NCBI GenBank assembly: GCA_015039465.1
Contig: MU130696.1
Coordinates: forward strand, 682,001-746,000
Length of the DNA: 64,000 nt
Source: Phlegmacium glaucopus
Taxonomy: Eukaryota; Basidiomycota; Agaricomycetes; Agaricales; Cortinariaceae
Direction of reading: 5' to 3'
Both the position numbers and the translations under genes were made by a program. The number at the start of each line of letters is the position of its first letter. Within the stretch, counting starts at the first letter, position 1. The notes beneath the pieces are model-generated. The model ran no database searches. It saw only the letters and a list, made by a program, of their open reading frames with translations, and was not told the origin of the DNA. Shown here in pieces: positions 24,519 to 35,454 of the stretch.

Positions 24519-25414
24519 TCATTCTCCCTTACGGGATAGGTGAAAGCGGTCTACCACAATCTGGACGATGTCCTTCCACTCTGTCATTGCACCTATGCCT
24601 AAAAATCAACGAGTCAGGAGAGTTAGCAAAGATGAAGACAGCTTGCACCATTGAGCTCGGAGCATTGCTACGGCAGGGGCGTGCCTTGCAAGAGTGAGAA
24701 AAATACGTACCGACATCTCCACACGCCAGGTTTTTACCTATAGGACCGACGATGTTATATTTAACGACGTCTTCGACAATTCGAATGTGTTCCGCCGTCA
24801 GAGGATGCTCATACATCAAAGTATTCATTGCTGGGAAAAGAAAAGTAGGCGTAGTTGGAGCGAGTGCGCGCATCAGTGATGTCTAGCATTGAACATTGTT
24901 AACATGCAAAAAGTCAAAAACATATAAATGGTCGATTCAAACCGCAAGGTTGTCGCAGAGACCATGTGCAATCTTAGAAAGTGTATTTGCGGAGCAAGGT
25001 GCCACTAGGACAATGTCCGCCCAGCGTCGAAGTTCAATATGAAGGATTGGGTCTCCAATCTTGAATGTTCCCTGGATAAGAAGGTTCAATAACTAGCAAC
25101 GGCACGTTTGGGCTCAAACTTACTGTCCATTCATCTGCATCGGTCCATACTACCGTTCCGGTCTTCTCAATATCCCCTTTCTTGTAAAAATTAAGAGACG
25201 GGTTCGTTGCGACGACTTGGACTGACACATTAGCATACTGATCTGGACGTAGTACGTTATTTTATGATAAAGATCCAGAACAGAACAAAGTCTTGCTTAC
25301 GCTGAGAAGTTCGGAAACGATAAGAGGCGCTTTTACGGACGCGACGCTTCCTGTAGTAATTAGCAAAACATGGGTATATCCCTGTTGTCGAGCTGTTCCT
25401 GCGACGAAAGCCAT
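24519..25414 (-). CDS. Phosphopantothenoylcysteine decarboxylase (HFCD flavoprotein)
   Basis: Minus-strand gene with about five exons, giving a protein of roughly 230 residues, close to the single-domain enzyme length. After MAFVAGTARQQG come THVLLITTGSVASVKAPLI (the FMN phosphate-binding start), then LHIELRRWADIVLVAPCSAN with the active-site His, IAHGLCDNL, and the diagnostic PAMNTLMYEHPLT, IVGPIGKNLACGDVG. These are the HFCD family motifs. The enzyme decarboxylates 4'-phosphopantothenoylcysteine to 4'-phosphopantetheine in coenzyme A synthesis. It lacks the acidic extensions of the yeast Hal3/Vhs3 phosphatase inhibitors, so it is probably a plain catalytic subunit. The start at 25414 is the ATG directly before the FMN-binding strand. 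Confidence 0.85.
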
Positions 25415-25792
25415 TAGAAATTTAAAGCAGGACTGGGTAGTCGAATTGAGCGAACACGCGGTAAATCCCGACCACCGGACAATGAACTGCGGGCCACGAG
25501 TTAACGCACTGTTTCATGGTCAACGTCAACTCTGTCAATAACTAATGGCAGTTATTAAAGGCACGATGCATGCCCTATCAATGGCCCGAGGTACAAGTAC
25601 AAGTTCACCAGCGGACTCTCTCAAGCTTTTCAATTGCAAACCGGTGCACCGTTGAAAGCCTACTAGTCCCAGTTTCCAGGGAACCTTCTAGGCTAGGGTT
25701 TGATCACTTTAACTCCTCCACAATCCCACTATAAAAGCCCAAACTCTCTTTTTCCGTTCCGTCACGAAAAACTCTTACTTGAGACTCTCAAC
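25415..25792. promoter_or_regulatory. Divergent promoter region, decarboxylase and cupredoxin
   Basis: About 380 bases between two divergent starts. A good TATA box sits on the cupredoxin side (25730). No gene is visible. Confidence 0.5.
25730..25736 (+). promoter_or_regulatory. TATA box of the cupredoxin gene
   Basis: TATAAAA located 63 bases upstream of the ATG at 25793, a spacing that fits a short 5' leader. Strong TATA elements are typical of regulated or highly expressed fungal secretory genes. Confidence 0.55.
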
Positions 25793-26877
25793 ATGCAATT
25801 GTTTACTTCCTTCATTACGGCGAGCGCTGTGATTTCTGTGGTATCTGCTGCGATTTACAATGTCACCGTCGGGAACAATAACCAAGTCGTTTACAGTCCA
25901 CAATTGTACGTTTCTTGTTTCTCCAGACTTTGAGATATCTTTTCTGACTTTTCAACTTGCAGCCTCACGGGAGTTCAGAGTGGAGATATCATTGGCTTCA
26001 AATTGTACGTTTCAAAACCCAAGTAATAATTGTCCGACTCTGATTCTGTCCTTGTAGTGTCTCCAAGAGTCATGTATGGAATTTTCTCAATATGCCCACA
26101 ATCCCACTTGGTTAAGCTCATCTTTGCAATCGATTTCCGCAGAGTGTGACCCAGTCCACGTTCGCCCAGCCGTGTGTCAAGTTGTGGGTAGATTTTATTA
26201 CAGGCTAACTCAACTTTTTGGAGGCGGTCAACATTATTGAATTCAGCGCTAATACTCTTCACTTAGAGCCAATGGTATTGACTCAGGACTCATCTCCTCA
26301 ACGAACACCCCCGAATGGTCAACTACGATAGACGATGGTCAGTAAATGCTCTTCAGATATTCATGACTATGTTGAATCAGTGTCTTCACTTTGCCTTGTG
26401 AATAGTTTCAGCCCCTTTGTGGTTCCATTGCACCCCGTAAGAGCATGAAAAAATTCTTATACACTATCCAATAGTTACTAACCAAGAGACTTCTCTCCAA
26501 CCTTCTTTCGTAGCCATTGCAGCCTAGGAATGGTCTTCGCCGTCAATCCCACTGCAGACAACACCTTTGACACTTTCAGCGTAAGTGTCAACTTGAATTA
26601 TCTGTTACCAGAAGCTATTTCTTAATAAAAAATGTTGTCTTGGATGCAGGCTGCTGCAAAAGGAATTACTCTGTCTTCAAGTGCCACCCTATCTTCAGCT
26701 ACAGCTACATCCTCGGTCTCTGGATCGTCAGGTACTACCACTTTACCTGCAGTTTCGTCGTCAATCTCAACTACATCCACCCCCACTGCAGCGAGTAGTG
26801 CACTCAGTCAAGTTTCAGCTGGCAAAGTAGCGCTGTGGCTCTCTACACTAGGTGTAGTTGTAGGCTTGGCGCTATAA
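25793..26877 (+). CDS. GPI-anchored extracellular cupredoxin-like protein
   Basis: Small secreted protein of about 200 residues in seven or so short exons. It begins with a signal peptide (MQLFTSFITASAVISVVSAA). A cupredoxin fold follows: YNVTVGNNNQVVYSP, SGDIIGFKF, then SKSHSVTQSTFAQPC with a copper-ligand-type His, and finally PLWFHCTPHCSLGMVFAVNP. This last motif contains C-x2-H-x4-M, the blue-copper ligand arrangement. A Ser/Thr-rich stalk and a terminal hydrophobic segment (ALWLSTLGVVVGLAL) indicate a GPI anchor. Relatives are cell-surface proteins seen in fruiting, wall or copper biology; the exact role is unknown. A TATA box lies upstream. Confidence 0.85.
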
Positions 26878-27213
26878 TGGGAGTTGAGGCTTTTTTTTCC
26901 ATCGTTCACGACTCGAACGATTTCGGTTTGTAAAGTGCCTTTGTTTGTGAGAATCATATCCAATAGATAGATGCCTCTTGTGCATAGATTTAAATGGTTT
27001 GATGAACTTGTAGACATATTCCAACAATTCTATGAACAAATTTGTATTCCTTGGCATATTAAAGTCGATGATAGTTGGTGTATGTATTCGCTTATGCTGC
27101 AATTTTGGTATAATCCCCCAAAATGGGTTTGAGGAAATTTGAAAAAGAGATTCAAGTCAGTGTATATTACAAAAGAAAGAAAAAAAAAAGGTTTATTATC
27201 CTCTTTAAAACAA
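26878..27213. other. Convergent intergenic gap
   Basis: Facing 3' ends of the cupredoxin and first MOB genes. An A-rich tract at 27171-27190 lies near the MOB stop. No gene was seen. Confidence 0.55.
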
Positions 27214-28192
27214 TTAACTCTCCAGGATTCCTGATTCCTTCCATCGTTCCCAGAGTAATCCTACGCCGACAGGGGCAGAAGGATCTCCTTTAATATCTCG
27301 TACCTCCAACAACTCATATTCTCGACCAAATGCAAGGAAGTGAGCGAAAAGTGAGTTGAAATGAGGTTCAGATCGAAGATGTAATATCTGTTGATAATGT
27401 GCGTGATAGATATGAGCAAAAACACGTAGAAGCTGGCGATAAACAGTCCTAATCGTTGCTGGGAATGAAGGATGGAAGGCTTGATCTTGGATTATAGTCA
27501 GCATATCCTTTTTTTTCGTATAAGAAAATGAAATAACACATACTTGATTTTGTGGGGAAGATTTTTTCGTCATCGATCAAGTTTTGGATAGAAGTCATCA
27601 CGTAGTCGATGTACGTGGGAGCTGGTAGCGTTGCCTGCTTGCCACCTTGGTGTGTCCACACGTAGTTTAATCTGGCCAGATCGAAAGGTAATCAGCAGTC
27701 TTGTTCTATGCCCTGCAGTATATACGGTAACTCACGAAGTCCCAGCAGACATGGTTGGACAATTGTGTTGGGTACACGTCTCTGCGACGACACCGTAAAA
27801 CTCGTTCAAGTTTGTGTAAAAGTCGAACACTGTCCACGGGAAATCCAATCATTAATCAAATACGCAAGATAGAGCTGGAAACGCACTGTTGACAGCAACC
27901 CATTCCATAATATCGGTATATTTCGGAAGCATGACAATCGTCTTAAAGTTTCCTTTCACAAGAGCAGCATCGGCGAAGGGGCTGCATAAGTAGAGGGGTT
28001 TCGTTCCTGAGCTGCCTGGAGACGGAGATCGCGATGGAGGAGCACTGAGGTCGTTGCGGGGGGGTACGGTACCAGAGGGCGTTGGAGATCTTCTAGCGCG
28101 TGGTTGGTTTTTACGGCTAGATAATAAATATCATTGAAATTGGGTGTGGAGAACGTTGAATTGGGTTGAACTACGAACCCAAAGAACGACAT
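27214..28192 (-). CDS. MOB-family kinase activator, paralogue A
   Basis: Mob1/phocein-family protein. Exon 1 is only the codons for MSFFG; a GTTCGT donor is inferred, and the acceptor just before RKNQPRARRS restores the frame. A Ser/Pro-rich N-terminus leads into KPLYLCSPFADAALVKGNFKTIV (split here for length), LPKYTDIMEWVAVN, FYTNLNEFYGVVAETCTQHNCPTM with the two zinc Cys, PTYIDYVMTSIQNL, FPTK, and RVFAHIYHAHYQ with the zinc His pair. MOB proteins bind and activate NDR/LATS-type kinases that control polarity and mitotic exit; the LYLC start of the domain is closer to Mob2 (Cbk1/Orb6 partner) than Mob1. It has a close paralogue immediately upstream. Confidence 0.85.
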
Positions 28193-28496
28193 TACTATCA
28201 ATAGCAAATGCTCTAAGCTTTGCTGTCAAATGGTCGTCAAAGTTGAGATACACGGGCGTTTAACTTTATATGATCTGATCACGATCACACGGAAGAAAAT
28301 GCCATGTTTAGGCATTCCATTCAAACATACATATGTGGACACAGTTATTGTACAACTTGAAACTGAGAAGGTAAGGCCAGGCATCAGTCCATAGGCCCAA
28401 AAGATCAAGAAAAATCTGCAATGATATAATAATTTAGAGATTGATCATCATCATGATCAATGTCGGAAGAAATGTCCCTTCAAAGCAATTAAAACA

Positions 28497-29496
28497 TCAA
28501 CCCTCTAAGATGCCCATCTCACGCCATTTCTCCCACAGCTGCCCAATACCAACAGGTGCTGTTGATGCTCCCCTTACATCTTTGACTTCTAAGAGTTCAT
28601 ACTCGCGGCCAAAAGAAAGGAAGTGTGCAAACAAAGAGTTAAAATGTGGCTCGAATCTGAGATGCAAGATTTGCTGGAAATGGGAATGGTAAATATGAGC
28701 GAATACTCGAAGGAGTTGTCGGTAGACATGTTTCACAGTGGAAGGAAACGATTGAGGAAATTCACGACCTGAAAGTCAGATGAACATCTCGAGATAAACG
28801 TTTTGACCAGACAAGTACTCACCAGCTTTGGTAGGGAATGTACCTTCGTCGTTCAGCAAATTTTGGATCCAAGTCATTACGTAGTCGATGTACGTTGGAG
28901 CGGGCAAATTCACGTTTTTACGATCTTGATTTATCCAAGTGTAGTTCAACCTGTATTTCCAATAAAATACAGGACAAGTCAACAACAACATAGCATGACA
29001 GATTTCAAAGGAGAGACGCACGTCTGGCCAGCAGACATGGAGGGACACGCTTGCTGAGTACAACACTCTGTGATAACACCATAAAACTCATTCAAGTTGG
29101 TATAAAAGTCAAACACTATCAAGTCCATGGAGTTAGCATGTAGTAAAGAATTAATATGATATCTTGGCGGACATACTGTTGACAGCGACCCATTCCATAA
29201 TATCAACATACTTTGGCAACATGACTATCGTTTTGAAGTTCCCCTTGACTAAAGCAGCTTCAACGAAAGGACTACAGAGGTACAGGGGTTTTGCAACCAC
29301 AGGGATTATGGCTGACGGAAGGTTTGGAGGTGGGACCTCCGCTGGAGGAATGGCTACAGAAGTAGGGGCAGGGGCAGGGGCACGTTTAAGTCCTCGCTGT
29401 CCTCGCGTCATAGACCTACTGGATAAATACCAAAATTCAGATTGCGTCTGGAAATACCTGGTTCAGAATGTACCTGATAGAGTTGAAGAAAGACAT
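28497..29496 (-). CDS. MOB-family kinase activator, paralogue B
   Basis: Tandem paralogue of the gene at 27214-28192, in the same orientation and with the same exon layout. Exon 1 (MSFFNSIS) is joined over an intron at about 29422-29472 to RSMTRGQRGLKRAP and a Pro/Ala-rich linker. The MOB domain has PLYLCSPFVEAALVKGNF, LPKYVDIMEWVAVN, ECCTQQACPSMSAG (zinc Cys pair), PTYIDYVMTWIQNLL and RVFAHIYHSHFQ (zinc His pair), ending GQLWEKWREMGILEG. By eye the last 75 residues are about 80% identical to paralogue A. All zinc ligands are present in both, so both are probably functional. Confidence 0.85.
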
Positions 29497-30186
29497 GGTG
29501 GTTTGGTACTGAAGTCAATCAGTCCAGAATCTAATTTTCAGAGAACGACGGGAAACAAAAAAAAAGTGTGGTGGAAGAGTCAATATGTGGACAAGAATAA
29601 TAATTTCAAACATCACGTGTTGCGATTCCTCAGCACGCCCACAATTCGGATTTAATTAATTGTGCGGCCACAGGCGGCGCGATGCTGCAATGATTTTCGG
29701 TTGAAGTCACTCTTGTTCAAGAATAACTATTAAAATAAAGCTTTATGTTAAATCTTTGGTTCCCTTCAAGTGCTGTGCATGCAGACTGGGATCAAGTTTG
29801 TTGGTACAATTCGATGGAAATCAATCTACGTCGACGAGCACGAGAGACTTAAGAGCGATTGGAAATTGGCCTCATGGATCATGAAGTAATAAGTAACTCG
29901 GTAGGGCCAGCATAGCCTACTACTACCTTAGGGGAGTCAATATGCCCGAGATGTGATTGGTATCAGAGGGAGTGAAGCATCTTAGGAGAATCTGGTTTGT
30001 ACATTGTCACCTATTATTGTCGACTTGTAGTACACATAAATATCTGTATAGTAAAAGTAGGTAGATTGCAAGCATATACAGTGATACACATAGGCGGGCC
30101 TGGCATTCGGTCATCTCCTGTGGTGTGGCCGTGGCCGAAATCGGACACTTGTATGCTGACTCGCTGTATCGCTTTTTTTTGCCAGG
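29497..30186. other. Gene-free left edge of the relic island
   Basis: About 690 bases upstream of MOB paralogue B. No coding motif was recognised until the ABC-transporter relic begins near 30187. Confidence 0.5.
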
Positions 30187-31345
30187 GTTCTCAATACGGA
30201 ACATCGCCATCATCGATCGTGCTGTATCCGCTATATCTACCGTAAAACCATTCAACGCTACACCTTATGAGCTTCACGAGCCAACCAATCATTCATCAAT
30301 CTTCAACAAGCAACTAGGAAATTTAATCTAGTATGGGGGCTTTACAAGCAGTATGACCCAATTCGTCATGATAGCCATGTTCGTCCAGGGCTTTTGGTTC
30401 GGTGCAAAGTTGGTCAGAGAACAAAGGGTTGGAGCTGGTGATGTGATGTCGGTCTTTGCAACTAGCAATCTCCAGATGTTTATCCTCCAGTTTATTGTCC
30501 TTGCAACAGGCAAATTTGCTATAACCGCTTTACATGGTGTTGTCGGCGATTCCCAACCTTCTTCCCCAACGGCGCACACACCTTCTATGTTTACGTCCTC
30601 AACACTGAGTTCATCCTTCCTTTCCTTCCGTCGCGACTCTACACGCCACTCTCACCATCTTCATAAAATCATTCCTTCCAAATGCTTTGGCAGACTCGCC
30701 TTGCATAGTATCTCATTCACGTACTCTTCCCAACCCACCTTGCCCGTTCTCAAAGACGTCTCGTTATTCAGAATGACATTCATCGTTGGTTCGTCCGGTT
30801 CTGGCAAATCCACGATCACACAACTCTTACTGAGGATGTATGAACCTCAAGAAGGTGCGGTAGCACTGGATGAGAGGGATGTGAGGACATGTTGCTGGTC
30901 AACAAGGGGCATCGGGCGTTGTTATACTTGATGGAAAGACCCTGTTTGAGAATGTGGCTATCGGTACTTGTTTGGTGGATGGAGAAGTGGGCGAGGCAGA
31001 TGTGGAAGGAGCCTGCAGAGCTACGAATCTTTGTTGTGTTTTCGGTTATTATTGGATATCAACTTATGGCTTTCGGTAAGTTTATTTTCTCAAAATAAAA
31101 CTATTGTTCTCTAACCTCCCTTTCTGTAGCTGAGAAAATTGCTAAATCAGTACAAGCAACACACGATTTGCGCGAACTCATGACGCTCTCTCTTTCAACT
31201 GACGAATCCAAAGGTTCATCCTACCCTTCCCTTTCCAGTTCCATCTCTTTCGCGAACGTTCAATTCAACTACCCCTCTTGACCACTCCCAAACCCCATCC
31301 TCAAATCCATCTCTCCCAACGTTGCTCCTGGTCAATGTGTAGCCC
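30187..31345 (+). pseudogene. Relic of a STE6-type ABC transporter
   Basis: Broken copy of the a-factor-exporter class of ABCB transporters. The membrane-domain stretch IRNIAIIDRAVSAISTVKPF, NATPYELHE is followed by a stop at about 30330. It then resumes in another frame as YGGFTSSMTQFVMIAMFVQG and GAKLVREQRVGAGDVM. The first nucleotide-binding domain shows VLKDVSLF and Walker A (IVGSSGSGKST), QLLLRMYEPQEGAV, then a frameshift before the Q-loop/ENVAIG region. The linker and the start of the second half (SISFANVQFNYPS) hit another stop before PNPILKSISPNVAPGQCVALNGS. At least three lesions make it non-functional. The intact parent gene is not in the window. Confidence 0.8.
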
Positions 31346-31905
31346 TAAATGGTTCAGTAGCCGGCATCGACCAGAAGTCCAAAAACGAGAGTGCGGCCAA
31401 TGTGTTCAGGACGAATCTTGACATATTGGTTTTGCTATCAAACGGGTATGTGATTGCCCCCTCTTTAATTGTTTCCTGAAATACTGACTTTCTGTATAAC
31501 CTAGGGAGCGAGAAAATGCTGGATTAAATTTAACTTGCGCATCGCGAGTATTCTTGCTGGAGAGTGTTGTTCAACACAGTTTCGAAATACAGGGTACTCA
31601 TGAATGCGTCCAACATGTTCGTTGATGATCACTCAACTATTGCCAGAATTGACAGATTGGGTCAGACACGTCCAACAGAAGGTCAGGTACCATCCAATCT
31701 CAATATTATCACTACTAACTTTCACTATTCTCGACACAGTATATTGTTACTATGCTGAAGGTCGGGACCACTCTTACATGCTCCGATCACTTCCCTAAAG
31801 TCTTCACAGATACTATTGAACGCAATATTCTTGACCTTGTCGCCCGGAAAGGTTTATCCCTCTATACAAGGAAAGCTCTTCTGGCAGTCTAAACGTGTCA
31901 AAGAG
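31346..31905 (+). pseudogene. Relic of a SNF2-family helicase C-terminal domain
   Basis: Directly abuts the ABC relic. It reads DQKSKNESAANVFRTNLDILVLL, a still recognisable intron, then RENAGLNLTCASRVFLLESVV, then motif VI ARIDRLGQTRPTE. A further intron with intact GT..AG leads to VYCYYAE, another to TIERNILDLVARKGLSLYT. This is the helicase C-terminal half of SNF2 ATPases of the SHPRH/Irc20/Rad5 type. The preserved introns show it came from genomic DNA, not from a retrocopied mRNA. No ATPase N-terminal half is present. Confidence 0.75.
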
Positions 31906-32237
31906 GCGATTTCATTCACAAGTTCGATGTCATGCTCGCCATTCTTTTCCCTCATATGTTCGAGGAGATTGAGTATCTTGTTCCTCCTACAGACATCATG
32001 GATTGTGATGTTGAGGTGACTGTTCCTACTAGGCGTATCCTGACAGGAATTGAGATAAATGCTATTGCTGGTCCGTCTCGAGCTCTGTAAATCTGTACTC
32101 TTATTATCACAACTTTTGTAGTACCAATGATTAAGATATTGCCTTATAACTTGGTACTTGATCAGATAATCGATTAGAAAATCTTTCATAAGCATATTTA
32201 AACAAAGGCAAGCGCAATCACGCTGCCAGCAACCCCA

Positions 32238-33471
32238 ATGTCAAATCCACCCGAGAATGAAGCTGAGAAACTGCTAATCTGCCTCAAAGTATATGATGAT
32301 CAATTTCCTCCTATTGAGACCTCTCTCCCGCGCCACAGCAAAGCCACGCTTAATCCGGCTATGCTTTGTTTCTTAGCCAATTCTCACATTGCCATGAAGG
32401 TAAACAAGCCAAGAAAACTCGAACCTGGGGTATCGATCACGCCCTGCAATGAAGACAAGATTGTCATTGTTCCACATTGTTTGTTCTAACTACATTGTTG
32501 CTCTCAGCTCATTCCTCTCAGTCCCTTTAGGAACCAACGTCTCCGACATACCATCAGATGTACACATGTTGAACATTTACCTTCCAGCCAAAATTAATGC
32601 TCCAATGATTATGTCACAAGTCCTCTCAGTTAATGATAGTCTTCGGCAGTGCGAAGGGGAACGCAAGAAGGATCAAGACAGTTTCCAATGCTGGATGAAA
32701 GAACAGGATGAGAAACGAAGGAAGGAACAGGAGGCATTTGAGAAGAGGATGAAAGAAGAGCGCAGGAAGGAGAAGAATGCAGAGAAGGAAGAGCGCAGGA
32801 AGGAAAAGAGAGCAGAGCAGGAGGCTTTTGACAAGAGGATGAAAGCAGAACAGGAAGAGCGCAGAAAGGAGAAGAAAGCAGAGCAGGAGGCTTTTGACAA
32901 GAGGATGAAAGAGCGAGATGAACAGCACAGGGTGGAGAGGCAGCTGCTCGCGGCACAAATAGCTGAACTCCAGTCCCAGGCTTCAGATACGTCTGCATAT
33001 CTAGTTCATGGAGTAAGTCAGCAATCATTAATCATTCGCGCAATTCTACCATCTTACTGAAACATATGAAAGGATACTCAGGCGCTAGATCGTATCAAGC
33101 TTCGAAATCTGATCGACCATGCCCAAGCCAAGTTTGCAAAGACAGCCGGTCTTGTTCTATCTGCAGGCAACTACGATGCTTCTGCAAAGTGGCGCGAAGC
33201 CCTTCCAGACTCAGACACCAAGAATCGCATCACCGCCGCTCTGGACATGCTGAACAGATCCAATACCCCAATCGACAATGCAACTAGACAGATCATGAGT
33301 TCGACCTCTGGCATGAAGTTAGTAACAGAGAAAACATCTGTCATACGTCTTCACGGCGATCGGGTTGCTCATGGACCTGTCACCCGAGAGCCTTATGAGA
33401 GTGCTGTTGGTCGCTATAAAGGGGAAAAAGAGGGACTCTGTGCCCTAATTGAATACGTCTGTGCTCCTTAA
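32238..33471 (+). CDS. Coiled-coil protein with an apparent frameshift, function unknown
   Basis: The first frame (32238-32489) reads MSNPPENEAEKLL, then KATLNPAMLCFLANSH, KPRKLEPGVSITP, and stops after VIVPHCLF. A 4-base duplication (TGTTTGTT at 32478-32485) coincides with the break: ignoring one unit, the frame continues into SNYIVALSSFLSVPLGTN in the second frame. A highly charged coiled coil follows (32690-32940) with three near-repeats of EQEAFDKRMK. After an intron at about 33013-33073 the C-terminal domain (ALDRIKLRNLIDHAQAKF, VAHGPVTREPYESAVG) closes at 33471. No known domain was recognised. Either a recently disabled member of a family or a sequencing error at the duplicated tetramer. 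Confidence 0.5.
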
Positions 33472-33688
33472 CTTGTTGTCTTCGTGCTATCTGCTATCTT
33501 CAGTTTGTGTTGCTTAGTATACCACACTTAGAAGTGTTTGAAAATCATATATTAATCGTATCGCTGTCAGGGCTACTACTGGCAATGGTATTGAAGATGC
33601 CAATGACTAGGTACCGAATGAATCCACCAGCCCCCTCCTCACAGTACCATCCTCTCACGTGGGCCATTCTCAGTCACAATCCATGTCT

Positions 33689-33861
33689 TTCGCCCGAAAT
33701 GTGGTTCTCAATCCAATATTTGCCGGCATTGCAAGAGATGGCCATTAGTGTAAGACTTTCTGCAAGAGCAGTTGGAAGGACGACCTTATAGAGCCGTCGC
33801 TGATGCTATGGAGGCGATTCCAAGAACATTAATGCAGAATGGGGGGAGATGTAATAAGGCA
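33689..33861 (+). pseudogene. Relic of chaperonin subunit gamma (CCT3)
   Basis: Three frames carry successive pieces of the CCT3 apical/equatorial region: ARNVVLNPIFA, then EMAISVRLSARA, then RPYRAVADAMEAIPRTLMQN. In the true protein these are contiguous (RNVVLNP..GGGATEMAIS..PYRAVADAMEVIPRTL), so two frameshifts and a loss around the GGGAT motif are needed. Only about one exon's worth is recognisable. Confidence 0.7.
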
Positions 33862-34429
33862 CGTATTCCTCCGTCTTTCTCAGTAGGCTTCAAGAATCTG
33901 TCTCCTCGCTCCTCCACCTCTTCCTTCGGAAGGCCCCGAAGATTCCTTTTCCGTTGACTCTAATTCCGTTCCTACGGTTGTACCAACCATTTCATACTGT
34001 GATCCCAATATCGCCGCTTCAAATATGGAAGAACTCTGAAGTACTAGGGTTCTGGATGTCTGATAAAGCGATTCCGTGGATGTTGCATACTAGGGGCGCT
34101 ACGAATGGTTCGTTCGTTCTTCTACCGTGGACTATTGTGTTTATGACGATTTCATAGATGAAGGAGCCAGGAGTATACTTCAAGGTGTTGGTTCCCGATA
34201 TTGATTTTCATACCAATAAGACATTGTGTGATCTACGCTTTGTCTGTTCCAGGTGTGTTAGGGTCCGTTGTATTGTCTACCCTCTGTATCGTAGGACGAG
34301 GGAATTTTCGACATTATCCGGATTCCACGGGGGCGCTGCACGACCTTCGGGTACGCCGACCGTATCTATAATCTTATGTTAAAACTCTCATCCTCTTTTC
34401 GTTGTTAATAGCATTGCCTACAGAGGGTG
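33862..34429. other. Degenerate sequence inside the relic island
   Basis: Short open stretches such as SSTSSEGPEDSFSVDSNSV (near 33905) and VPGVLGSVVLSTLCIV (near 34250) look like fragments of former exons, but I cannot assign them to a family. There is no complete gene. Confidence 0.4.
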
Positions 34430-34965
34430 GATCAACGAGCGAAACTCTACATGAAGCGTGCGTTTTTACTTTCGTTCGCATTCTTGTTCGCCTAGCTCAT
34501 TACGTCCGTATATAGGAATGGGAAATGACTGCTACACTCGCGCAGATACCAAACTTATACTATCACAATATGTCGCTACTATCAAATGTCTTTGCATTAT
34601 TGATCCTCCTGGTGTACTGCTGTTCAAAGTTGCTGACCCCATTCAGAGAATGGCCTAACACCAATATTGTAGGGGATGATGATAGCGGGGACTCGCTGGT
34701 AGATGAGAGCGAGCCAATCCAGCCACTTCAACAACCTGATGTCGGAGGATAGGGACGCAAATTGGGAACCAGAGCCTACTGATGCTGGACCTGGTAAGCT
34801 TTTCTTGTCTTTTTTATTTAAGTCCACTCAGTTGTCCCCATTTAGCATTCCGTACAAGCAAACCAAGCGATGTTATAAGCCCTCTCGTCAGCATCTACGA
34901 TTCAAAGGCCCTCGGAAAACCGTTTCTCAGATACGCCAACTCTGCTCCCCTAATGTGGACTAGAA
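34430..34965 (+). pseudogene. Relic of APC2, the cullin of the anaphase-promoting complex
   Basis: Pieces in three frames match consecutive parts of Apc2: TRADTKLILSQYVATIKCL and IIDPPGVLLFKVADPI, then a frameshift to NIVGDDDSGDSLVDESEPIQ, another to MSEDRDANWEPEPTDAGP. An intact-looking intron (about 34794-34845) precedes FRTSKPSDVISPLVSIYDSK, the start of the cullin-homology region. Beyond that the similarity ends. Two frameshifts and truncation show it is dead. The retained intron points to a DNA-level copy. Confidence 0.75.
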
Positions 34966-35344
34966 CTGGCACTAAACGATGTCGAGCAATTTAGGCAATT
35001 GCTTCGAGAGAAAATAGGTTTACGGATGCGATGCATTTATGTCGTAAATGTGGACAGACATCACATTTGAATGAAGGTGAGGAGTAGTTTAATTTATGAT
35101 GAGTTTAGATATCCTGGGAAATTGTTCTATAATAATTATGTAATTAAATTATTGCTATATATAGTAGTTATCCCGAAATCACAACGTACCCTTACAAATA
35201 TAGTACACCCCTTTTGCTCCTTGGTATTTTCAGGAAGTGGAAAATTGTCCCGAGTTGCATTGATAGCAATCTGAATCTATGACCTCAGTGCCTTTGACGG
35301 CATTGTGAAGTAATTGACGAAGAGGAAGCCCTACTTTTTTGCAG
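34966..35344. other. AT-rich gap in the relic island
   Basis: No gene. An AT-rich stretch at 35080-35175 and a short CxxCGQ..H-like piece near 35039 are the only features noticed. Confidence 0.4.
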
Positions 35345-35349
35345 TTGTG

Positions 35350-35454
35350 ATGTGCTGGCTTGGCTTTGGCCTGGCCTCCCTTGGCTTTGGCTTCACTTTT
35401 TCCAGGCCAAGGCCAAACCCCTTGGCTTGGGGTCAAAAGCCATGGGTTGCACAT
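35350..35454. repeat. GGCC/CCAAG-rich foldback element
   Basis: A 105-base segment bounded by ATGTGC (35350) and its complement GCACAT (35449). Inside, GGCTTTGGCCTGG (about 35362-35374) can pair with CCAGGCCAAGGCC (about 35402-35414), and TTGGCTT units recur. Base composition differs sharply from the AT-rich flanks. It could be a MITE-like non-autonomous element or a structured satellite remnant. No target-site duplication is certain. Confidence 0.5.
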
